From RPQJ01 sp963762315 (GTDB taxonomy: Bacteria; Pseudomonadota; Gammaproteobacteria; Steroidobacterales; Steroidobacteraceae): DNA of 64,000 nt. The stretch covers positions 814,253 to 878,252 of the forward strand of contig CAVXKO010000007.1 in the NCBI GenBank assembly GCA_963762315.1. Reading direction: 5' to 3'. The notes below the pieces were generated by a model. The model worked only from the letters and a program-made list of their open reading frames with translations. It made no database searches and was not told where the DNA came from. Shown here piece by piece: positions 7,873 through 15,853 of the stretch. Position 1 is the first letter of the stretch. The number at the start of each line of letters is the position of its first letter. A program made the position numbers and the translations under genes.

Positions 7873-10800
7873 CCCGCCGCATCCTCGAAGACGACCAGCA
7901 GGTCCTTCGCGTCCACCTGCTGGCCCGGCCTCGCAACGACTTCCTTCACCACGCCGTCGCGCTCCGCGCGCACGCTCGTCTCCATCTTCATCGCTTCGAT
8001 CGTCACCAGCACTTCGCCGCGCACGGCCTTGTGGCCGGCGATCACATTCACCGTGGCGATCGTGCCCGGCATCGGCGCACCGATCTCGTTCGGGTGGTCC
8101 GCTTCCGCCTTGCGACGCGGCGGCCGCTTGGCGACCTTGCTGCGGTCCGGCACCTTCACCGAACGCGGCTGGCCGTTCAGCTCGAAGAACACCGTGCGCG
8201 TGCCGTCGTCGTGCGCGTCGCTCGTGGCGACGTAGCGGATGATGAGGTGCTTGCCCTTCTCGAGGTCGACGGTGATCTCTTCGCCCGTCTCGAGCCCGTA
8301 GAAGAACGCGCGCGTCGGCAGCACGCTCGTGTCGCCGTAAGTGCACGCGATCGGCCATGTAGTCGGTGAAGACCTTCGGGTACATCAGCCAGGACGCGAA
8401 TTCGTAGTCCGTGATGACGCGCGGCATCTTCGCCTGCAGGTCCTCGCGAGCCTTCTGGAGGTCGACCGGCGGCAACCGCTCGCCCGGCCGCGTGGTGACC
8501 GGCGGCTGCGCGCCCAGGATCTTCTTCTGCAGCGCCGGCTGGGAATCCGCCCACCGGCTGCCCGATGTCGCCTCGGAACAGCGAGACGACCGACTCCGGG
8601 AATGCCACCTCGACATTCGGGTCGAGCACGTCGCCCGCGGTCAGTCCGCTGGTGACCATCAGGATCGCCATGTCGCCCACGACCTTTGAGGACGGTGTCA
8701 CCTTCACGATGTCGCCGAACATGTCGTTGACCTGCGCGTAGGCCTTGGCGACTTCGTGCCAGCGCGTGTCGTCGATGCCGAGCGACCGGGCCTGCTCGCG
8801 CAGGTTCGTGTACTGCCCTCCCGGCATGCCGTGCACGTAAACCTCCGACGCTCCCGAGCGCATGTCGCTCTCGAACGCGGCGTAGCCGTGGCGCACCTGC
8901 TCCCAGTAGTTCGACAGGACGCGCAGGTTGTCCGGGTTCAATCCCGAATCACGGGGCCCGAAGCGCAACGACTCGACGATCGAGCCCAGGTTCGGTTGCG
9001 ACGTGAGGCCGCTCATGGCGTCGAGCGCGCCGTCCACCGCGTCGCATCCCGCCTCGATCGCCATCAGCACGCTGGCCGCGGCGATGCCGCTGGTGTCGTG
9101 CGTGTGGAAATGCACCGGGAGTCCGATCTCTTCCTTCAGCGCCTTGACGAGCGTGTAGGCGGCGCGGGGCTGGCACAGTCCCGCCATGTCCTTGATGCCG
9201 AGGATGTGCGCCCCGGCCTTCTCGAGCTGCTTCGCCATGCCGACGTAGTACTTGAGGTCGTACTTCGTCTGCCGCGGGTCGTTGAGGTTGCCCGTGTAGC
9301 AGATCGCCGCCTCGAGCAGCTTGCCGCTCTCGCCCACGGCGTCCATCGCCACGCGCATGTTCTCGACCCAGTTGAGCGAATCGAACACGCGGAACACGTC
9401 CACGCCGTGCTTCGCCGCCTGCTCGACGAAGTATCGGACGACGTTGTCGGGATAGTTGGTGTAGCCGACGGCGTTGGCCGAGCGCAGCAGCATCTGCAGC
9501 AGCAGGTTCGGCATGGCCTCGCGGAACGCGATCAGCCGCTCCCACGGGCATTCCCGCAGGAAGCGCATCGCGACGTCGAACGTGGCGCCGCCCCAGCATT
9601 CCACCGAGAACAGCTCGGGAGCGAGGCGGGCGTAGGCAGGGGCGATCGCCACCATGTCGCGCGTGCGAAAGCGCGTCGCCAGCAGCGACTGGTGCGCGTC
9701 GCGAAAGGTCGTGTCGGTGAGCAGCACCTGCGGCTGCTCACGCATCCATCTCGAGAACTTCTCCGCGCCGAGTTCGTCGAGCTTCTGCTTCGTTCCGGCC
9801 GGCGGCGTGGAGATCGGCAGCTTCGGCGGCCGCGCATCGACGAGACGCGTCGGACGGGCGCGCCCGGTGACTTCCGGATTGCCGTTGACGATCACGTCGC
9901 CCATGAAGCGCAGCAGGCGCGTCGCGCGGTCGCGCTTGCGCGCGAAGCGGAACAGCTCCGGCGTCTGGTCGATGAACTTGGTGGTGTACTCGCCGTTCGC
10001 GAACAGCGGATGCGCGATCACCTGGTCGAGGAAGCGCAGGTTCGTCACCACGCCGCGCACGCGGAACTCCTGCAACGCGCGGTGCATGCGAGCGATGGTC
10101 TCATCCGGGGCCGGTGCCCAGGCCGTCACTTTCACGAGCAGCGAGTCGTACGAGCGCGTGATGAACGCGCCGGTGTAGGCCGTGCCGGCGTCGAGGCGTA
10201 TGCCGAAGCCCGCCGGGCTGCGGTACGCGGTGATGCGGCCGTAATCCGGGATGAAGTTGTTCTCCGGGTCCTCGGACGTGACGCGGCACTGCATGGCGTG
10301 GCCGGACATGCGGATCCCGCTCTGGGCAGGCACCCCGCTCGCGGGTGTGCCGATGGCCGCGCCCTCGGCGATGCGGACCTGCGCCTTGACGATGTCGATG
10401 CCGGTGACGACCTCGGTCACGGTGTGCTCGACCTGGATCCGCGGATTGACCTCGATGAAGTAGAACTGCCCGGTGTCGGCGTCCTGCAGGAACTCGACGG
10501 TGCCGGCGTTGAGATAGTTCACCGCGCGGCCGATGCGCAGGCCCAGCTGGCACAGTGCCTCGCGCTGGGCATCGTCGAGGAACACGGCCGGCGCGCGCTC
10601 GACGACTTTCTGGTTGCGGCGCTGTACCGTGCAGTCGCGCTCGAACAGGTGCACGAGGTTGCCGTGCCGGTCGCCGAGGATCTGCACCTCGACGTGTCGC
10701 GCGCGGCGCACCAGCTTCTCGAGATACACCTCGTCGTTGCCGAACGCGGCCTTCGCCTCGCGACGCGCCGCCGCGACCATCTCCGCGAGATGCTCCTCGC

Positions 10801-11335
10801 CTTCGATGACGCGCATGCCGCGGCCGCCGCCGCCCCAGCTCGCCTTGAGCATCACCGGGTAGCCGATCCCCCGCGCCAGCTTCGCGGCCTCCGCCTCGTC
10901 GTAAGGCAGCGGCGGCGTGGCCGGCATCACCGGCACGCCTGCGGACGATGCCAGGTCGCGTGCCGTCACCTTGTTGCCGAGGCGGCGCATGATTTCGGAG
11001 GTCGGGCCGATGAAGATGATGCCCGCGGCGTCGCAGGCGTCGGCGAAGTCGGGGTTCTCGGAAAGGAAACCGTAGCCGGGATGGATCGCGTCGGCCCCGG
11101 CCTCGAGCGCCACGCGAATGATGTCCTCGATGTCGAGGTAGGCCTCGACCGGGCCCTTGCCCTCGCCGACCAGGTAGCTCTCGTCCGCCTTCATGCGGTG
11201 GAGCGAGAAGCGGTCCTCCTGGGAGTAGATCGACACGGTGCGGATGCCGAGCTCGTGCGCGGCGCGCATCACGCGGATGGAGATTTCGCCGCGGTTCGCG
11301 ACGAGCAGGGTCTTGATCTTGCGGGGTGGGCGCAT
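7869..11335 (-). CDS. pyc: pyruvate carboxylase, two frameshifts as sequenced
   Basis: An anaplerotic biotin enzyme: pyruvate + bicarbonate + ATP gives oxaloacetate. All modules are on one chain of about 1,154 residues. They are the biotin carboxylase domain (LLVANRGEIS at the start, ATP-grasp loop KASWGGGGRGM), the carboxyltransferase domain (TDTTFRDAHQSLLATR and the metal-binding HFHTHDTSG) and the C-terminal biotinyl domain with IEAMKMET (Lys is the biotin site). I chose the ATG at 11335, just before the conserved LLVANRGE. The frame shifts by one extra base near 8548 (after GDIGQPVGGF) and again near 8331 (between YMADR and YGDTSVLPTR). Family-like sequence continues in the new frame each time, so sequencing errors are likely. 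The last bases overlap the regulator gene. Confidence 0.88.
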
Positions 11336-11438
11336 TGGGACGTTGACCGGGCGTGGGATGCGGGAAGACGGATCGAAGTCGATAATGTCACAAGTCGGAC
11401 ATATTTCCCGCAACGCAAAACAGCCACAGGATCCCGCC

Positions 11439-12350
11439 ATGCATGCGATCGCCGTACACGGAGGCGCTGGCGCCCTTTCGCCCGCCGACCTCACGCCCGA
11501 CAACGAGCGCGCCTACCGGCACGGGCTCGAGCAGGCGCTGCGCGCCGGGTTCGAGGTACTGTCGAAAGGCGGCGCCAGCCTCGATGCCGTCGTTGCGGCC
11601 GTTCAGGTGCTCGAGGACGACCCGCTCTTCAACGCGGGGCGAGGCGCGGTGCTGAACGCGGGCGGCGTCGCGGAGTTGGATGCGTCGCTCATGGACGGGC
11701 GCGACCTGCGCGCCGGCGCGGTGGCCGGCCTGCGGCACGTGCGCAGCCCGATCGCGCTCGCGCGATGCGTGATGGACCAGTCGCCGCACGTGATGCTCGC
11801 CGGCCCGGGCGCCGAAGAGTTTGCACTGGAACAGGGCATGGCCCCGGTGGCCAACAGCCATTTCGTCACCGAGCGCCGGCGCCGCGAGCTCGAACGCTAC
11901 CTGCAGGGCGTCGCTGCGTCGGGAGACGAGTCGCTGATGGGCACGGTCGGCGCGGTCGCTCTCGATGCCGACGGAAATCTCGCGGCCGCCACCTCGACCG
12001 GCGGCACGACCGGCAAGCGCTGGGGCCGCGTCGGCGATTCGCCTTTGATCGGTGCCGGCACGTACGCCGCCAACGACTGCTGCGCGGTTTCGGCGACGGG
12101 CCACGGCGAGTACTTCATCCGCGCGGCGGTGGCGCACGAGATCGCATCGCTGATGCGGTATCGCGGACTCGGCGTGACTGACGCCGCGGACGAGGTGGTG
12201 ATGCGCCAGCTCGTGAAGCTCGGCGGGTCGGGCGGCGTGATTGCCGTGGGCCGGGACGGGCGCATTGCGATGCCGTTTAACTCGGCCGGCATGCTGCGCG
12301 GCGCGATGGATTCGCGGGGAATGCTGATGACGGGATTGCTGAGGGAGTGA
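11439..12350 (+). CDS. iaaA: isoaspartyl peptidase / L-asparaginase (Ntn hydrolase)
   Basis: A 303-residue plant-type asparaginase. It hydrolyses isoaspartyl dipeptides and L-asparagine after self-cleavage into two subunits. The expected nucleophile is Thr169 in MGTVGAVALD, which becomes the N-terminus of the beta chain. Family landmarks are HGGAGAL at the start, the FNAGRGAVLN loop, the STGGTTGKRWGRVGDSPLIGAG-type substrate-binding region (about 188-209) and the terminal HGEYF. The start is divergent from pyc, with about 100 bases between them. Isoaspartyl peptidases help recycle damaged proteins and peptides; the neighbours give no further hint. Confidence 0.92.
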   Translation: MHAIAVHGGAGALSPADLTPDNERAYRHGLEQALRAGFEVLSKGGASLDAVVAAVQVLEDDPLFNAGRGAVLNAGGVAELDASLMDGRDLRAGAVAGLRHVRSPIALARCVMDQSPHVMLAGPGAEEFALEQGMAPVANSHFVTERRRRELERYLQGVAASGDESLMGTVGAVALDADGNLAAATSTGGTTGKRWGRVGDSPLIGAGTYAANDCCAVSATGHGEYFIRAAVAHEIASLMRYRGLGVTDAADEVVMRQLVKLGGSGGVIAVGRDGRIAMPFNSAGMLRGAMDSRGMLMTGLLRE

Positions 12351-12351
12351 C

Positions 12352-12423
12352 TCCCTCTCCCGCTTCAGCGGGAGAGGTGATCGGCTCCCTCTCCCGCTTG
12401 CGGGAGAGGGTTCGGGTGAGGGC
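12352..12423. repeat. two CTCTCCCG palindromic repeats
   Basis: Two palindromic units (12352-12377 and 12385-12423) fill the gap between the convergent iaaA and small-protein genes. The first has a TTCAGC-type loop, the second the CTTG loop and a GGGTGAGGG tail. Confidence 0.8.
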
Positions 12424-12430
12424 TCTTACG

Positions 12431-12670
12431 TCAGCTCGAGACGGTCAGCGTGCGCAGGCGCTGGGTATCGCTGAGGTCGGCCGGTGCAGTCTTGATCGTC
12501 TGTTGGGCCGCTGCAGGCAGTCCGGTGAGGGTCTGCGTGGCGACCGCCTGGTCTTCCCGCGGCTTCTTCACCCGATTGAGCCAGACTTCGTAAGGGTCCC
12601 AGGACCCGGTTGCGGACGACTCACCGACAGTCGAGTCTCGCATCCGCTGCGATTCGATGTTCTTGCTCAT
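12431..12670 (-). CDS. small hypothetical protein downstream of gshA
   Basis: A 79-residue soluble, polar protein starting at ATG 12670. It has no signal peptide or membrane segment. The middle has an aromatic and basic block, WDPYEVWLNRVKKPRE, and the C-terminus is rich in Thr, Gln and Ala. I do not recognise a named family, though the aromatic block looks like a conserved motif rather than random coding. It follows gshA on the same strand after about 145 bases, so it could be its distal partner or an independent gene. The end abuts the repeat pair. Confidence 0.5.
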   Translation of the reverse strand: MSKNIESQRMRDSTVGESSATGSWDPYEVWLNRVKKPREDQAVATQTLTGLPAAAQQTIKTAPADLSDTQRLRTLTVSS

Positions 12671-12816
12671 CCTGTCTCGTACTCCCGACTCGCCCACTAT
12701 GGATGACTGGGCGTTATGTAAAACCGATCCGGGTTGACCTCCCGGACGGTATACGCCGTGCTTGTGACACAGCGATGACGTCCTTCTCTCGGGAGAATAG
12801 TACGCCCGCGACCGGC

Positions 12817-14391
12817 TCACGCAAAGTATTTCTGGAGATAGGCGTCGAACGAAATCTCGTTCGCGGATTCGAGGCGCGCCTGCGCTTCGAGCGACTGTTG
12901 CGCTTCCGCCGCAAACTCGTCCTGCCGCGATTCGTTCGGCGAATACAGGTCCAGGAAGTACGCCTTGTGCAGTCGGGACATGCGCAAGGCGAGATTGAAG
13001 AAGGATTCTTCGTTGGCGCGCATCTCGGCCAGCGTGCGGGCCGCCGGCGTCAGCGCGAGGTCGTGCACCTTCGCTTCCTGAGTCTCGAGCGCCGTCGAGT
13101 ATGGACGCTGCGCGTCGCCGTCGTCGAGCAGATCGCACACGCCGCGCATGCCGTCGACGATCTCGAGCGCCCAGTCTCGCAGCGTCACGTCGCGCCCGTC
13201 GCGGCGCAGCAGGAGTCCCGGCGCGCGGCCTTCCCGCGCCACGCGCGCGTGGTTGCCGTCGAGCTCGGACTGCTCGGAATCCTGGATCGGCCGGCCGTCG
13301 CTCAGAGCGCAGTACGCGGCGAACGCCTCGAGGAAACGCAGCTTGTTCTGGTTCACGCCCACCGGGTCGAATGCGCTCACGTCCAGCGAGCGCATCTCGA
13401 CGTACTGCACGCCGCCGCGGCGCAGCGCCTTGGTCGGGCGTTCGCCGGACTGCGTCACGCGCTTCGGGCGGATGAAGCTGTAGTACTCGTTCTCGATCTG
13501 CAGCACGTTGGCGTTCAGCTGCCGGTACTCGCCGTTCACCTTCACGCCGATCTTTTCGTACGGCGGATGCGGCGTGGAGATGGCGCTGGACAGGTCGCGA
13601 ACGTAGTGCTCGAGGCTGTTCACCGAAACGTTGAGGCCCGCCTGGCTCTTGTTTCGATAGCCGAGGTCGCTCATGCGCAGCGACGTCGCATGCGGCGCGT
13701 ACAGCGTGCCCGGCATGAATTCGCGCAAGCCGTCCACCTGTCGCCCCTGCAGGAACGACGCGCAGAGCGCCGGCGAGTTGCCGAACAGGTAGAGCACGAT
13801 CCAGCCGTGGCGCCGGTAATTGCGCAACAGCGAGAAGTAGGTGTCCGAGCGGAAGTCCTGGCCCGTGTCGCGCGACGCGAGGACGTCGCCGAGCACCGGC
13901 CACAATTGCTCCGGGAAAGAGTAGTTGAAGTGCACGCCCGAGATGGCCTGCATCACACGCCCGTAGCGGTGGCCGAGGCCGTGGCGGTACACCGTCTTCA
14001 TGCGCCCGATGTTCGAGGTGCCGTACTGCGCGATCGGGATGCTTGCGTCGCCCTCGATGGCGCAGGGCATGCTCGTCGCCCACAGCAGCTCGTCGTCGAG
14101 GTGCCGGTACACGAACTGGTGGATGTCGCAGAGGTACTGGACCAGTTCCCAGGTATGCGGGAACGGCGGCGTGACCAGCTCTATCAGCGCCTCGGAATAG
14201 TCGGTGGTGATGTGCTCGTTGGTGAGCGCCGAGCCGAGCGCCTTCGGATGTGGCGTCTTCGCAATGAGACCCTTGGGCGTGACGCGCAGGGATTCGCGCT
14301 CGACCCCCTTGAGGCCGCCCTGCAGCACGCCCTTGACCCGGCTGTTCACCAGGGCGGCGAGGCGGCGGTCGAAGGTGCGGTCGAGGGGCAT
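12817..14391 (-). CDS. gshA: glutamate-cysteine ligase GshA
   Basis: A 524-residue enzyme making gamma-glutamylcysteine from glutamate, cysteine and ATP, the first and rate-limiting step of glutathione synthesis. It belongs to the gammaproteobacterial GshA family: the start contains GGLKGVERESLRV (metal/ATP-binding glutamates), then the GVHFNYSFP block and the VQYVEMRSLDVSAFDPVGV region (about residues 330-348), which binds substrate. The length matches E. coli GshA (518 residues). The frame is intact. No gshB is visible in the window. This family assignment is one of the better hints to the taxonomic class. Confidence 0.95.
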   Translation of the reverse strand: MPLDRTFDRRLAALVNSRVKGVLQGGLKGVERESLRVTPKGLIAKTPHPKALGSALTNEHITTDYSEALIELVTPPFPHTWELVQYLCDIHQFVYRHLDDELLWATSMPCAIEGDASIPIAQYGTSNIGRMKTVYRHGLGHRYGRVMQAISGVHFNYSFPEQLWPVLGDVLASRDTGQDFRSDTYFSLLRNYRRHGWIVLYLFGNSPALCASFLQGRQVDGLREFMPGTLYAPHATSLRMSDLGYRNKSQAGLNVSVNSLEHYVRDLSSAISTPHPPYEKIGVKVNGEYRQLNANVLQIENEYYSFIRPKRVTQSGERPTKALRRGGVQYVEMRSLDVSAFDPVGVNQNKLRFLEAFAAYCALSDGRPIQDSEQSELDGNHARVAREGRAPGLLLRRDGRDVTLRDWALEIVDGMRGVCDLLDDGDAQRPYSTALETQEAKVHDLALTPAARTLAEMRANEESFFNLALRMSRLHKAYFLDLYSPNESRQDEFAAEAQQSLEAQARLESANEISFDAYLQKYFA

Positions 14392-14566
14392 CGGTGGAGG
14401 ACGCGGTCGAAAATGGCCGGTTAGGTTATCAGAGGCTGGCGTGCCGCTCGCGCGAGCGCCGTGACACGATACGCCGACGGATCTCTTTACAACGCCTTGG
14501 TCCGGCCTTCTAACATAATTCGATGAAAGATTCGTAAATTATTGTTTTTTATGATTTATTTTACTG

Positions 14567-14582
14567 TGGCACGAGGCTTGCT
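14567..14582 (+). promoter_or_regulatory. sigma-54 (RpoN) promoter of the PEP-CTERM gene
   Basis: TGGCACGAGGCTTGCT matches the -24/-12 consensus TGGCAC-N5-TTGCW fully, with correct GG-to-GC spacing, about 97 bases before the ATG. It lies in an AT-rich block (about 14520-14565) unlike the surrounding GC-rich sequence. PEP-CTERM systems are commonly controlled by the PrsK/PrsR pair acting through sigma-54. Confidence 0.8.
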
Positions 14583-14678
14583 AGGTTCTAATCGCAAGGC
14601 ATCGAATCAGGACCGCAGAATTTTCGGCGCACTCAGGATTCTTCGCTCCCAACCAGGACCACAAACGGAACCAAGACA

Positions 14679-15221
14679 ATGAAGACCACAGGCCTCAAGA
14701 AATTCATGTCGCTTCTTTGCCTCAGCGGCGCGCTGTTTGCCGCCGCCGACGCCAACGCGACCTTGATTACGATCAATTCCGGCGTCTCTCCCCAACCTGC
14801 CAACCAAGGCCAGGCCACGATCGAAGCATGGCTTGCTGCGGGAGTGACCGCTTACAACGTCGCCAACAATCCCGACCTGCCGGCTCCGGGTTCAGAGGTG
14901 TTTCGGGTAAATACCGGCGACGCTGCCCCTGCGGGTTTCCCGACGTTCGGTGCCAACTCGCTTTCGGTGACCATCCCGACCGGGTTCTATGACTACGTGG
15001 TTCTTCACTGGGGTGGCCGGGAGAGCCCGAATTACTCTTACTACATTGGAAGCATCGGGGGTGCCCCGGCGGCCTCGTATACCTTCAATGCGCCCGGCCA
15101 AAACGGCCTTTCCTGGTATGACGTGTTCCGTCCCACGACCAGTGTCCCGGAACCTGGCACGCTCGCGCTGCTCGGTCTCGGCCTCGTCGGCCTGGGCTTC
15201 ACGCGGCGACGCAAGGCGTAA
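14679..15221 (+). CDS. PEP-CTERM sorting-domain surface protein
   Basis: A 180-residue exported protein. The N-terminal signal peptide (KKFMSLLCLSGALFAAADANA, cleaved near residue 27) is followed by a small Gly/Asn/Pro-rich domain of unknown fold. The C-terminal sorting signal is complete: VPEPGTLALLGLGLVG followed by a short hydrophobic helix and the basic tail RRRKA. Proteins of this class are recognised by exosortase (EpsH) and linked to exopolysaccharide or the outer surface. No exosortase gene is in the window, so the sorting system must lie elsewhere. A sigma-54 promoter lies upstream and two hairpins downstream. Confidence 0.92.
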   Translation: MKTTGLKKFMSLLCLSGALFAAADANATLITINSGVSPQPANQGQATIEAWLAAGVTAYNVANNPDLPAPGSEVFRVNTGDAAPAGFPTFGANSLSVTIPTGFYDYVVLHWGGRESPNYSYYIGSIGGAPAASYTFNAPGQNGLSWYDVFRPTTSVPEPGTLALLGLGLVGLGFTRRRKA

Positions 15222-15244
15222 GCGGTACGCCGGACGCAACGAGG

Positions 15245-15324
15245 AGCCCGGTCACGTACCGGGCTTCTTGCTGCAATGAAATCGCATTGCTGGCCCTGCG
15301 GCTTGACCCCCGCAGGGCCTTTTT
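15245..15324 (+). terminator. double hairpin terminator
   Basis: First hairpin AGCCCGGT-cacgt-ACCGGGCT (15245-15265), then a stronger one, GGCCCTGCGG (15292-15301) with CCGCAGGGCC (15310-15319), followed by five T residues. They end the PEP-CTERM transcript. Confidence 0.8.
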
Positions 15325-15490
15325 CATGGGTGTCGGTCTTCCTTACGGTGCTGTCCTGTGCGATTTCTTTGCTTGAGTCAAGCGCCGCAGATGCCTGGGA
15401 CGACAGGTTCCAAGAGATTTCTGGTCAGTCGTCGCTCCACGCCCGCGGCGTAGCGGTGCGGGCGAGCGTCGGAGCGCTTATTCTTGGGCA

Positions 15491-15853
15491 ATGCACATTT
15501 TGCATCGCCTCACGCTGATCTCCGCAGTCTTCCTCGCGACCGCTGCGCTCACGCCGCGGTCAGCCATGGCGGACGACTCGCTACGCTGCGGCAGCCGCCT
15601 CGTGAGCACGGGCGACGGCAAGGACAAGGTCCGTGCGCTCTGCGGAGAACCGACCAGCGTGAGTCTCGCCGGCGTCGTGCGCCAGGCCGGGTACGGCTCC
15701 GGCCCGTACGACTATTCGTACTTCGGTCCGTCCTGGATCGACGTTCCGGTCGAATGGTGGACGTACAACCTCGGGTCGAACAAGCTGCTGCGCAAGCTGC
15801 GCTTCGTGGGCGACGAGCTCGTCGAGATCAGGACGGAAGGCTATGGCTACTAG
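15491..15853 (+). CDS. DUF2845 secreted protein A
   Basis: A 120-residue protein with a signal peptide (about residues 1-27, ending PRSAMA) and one DUF2845 domain. The domain shows the typical LRCGSRLVSTGDGKDKVRALCGEP block, whose two cysteines probably form a disulfide, and a WTYNLGSNKLLRKLRF strand pair. DUF2845 proteins are small periplasmic proteins of unknown function, distantly like the SmpA/BamE fold (the 'RCGxxLVxxGD' start). A second copy follows after 33 bases, so the two were probably formed by tandem duplication. Confidence 0.8.
   Translation: MHILHRLTLISAVFLATAALTPRSAMADDSLRCGSRLVSTGDGKDKVRALCGEPTSVSLAGVVRQAGYGSGPYDYSYFGPSWIDVPVEWWTYNLGSNKLLRKLRFVGDELVEIRTEGYGY

Noticed and set aside
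8756..12181. Very long open frame (over 1,100 codons) antisense to pyruvate carboxylase
   Set aside because: Its product is Arg/Ala/His/Val-rich low-complexity sequence, the shadow of a GC-rich gene on the other strand. The pyc family motifs are decisive.
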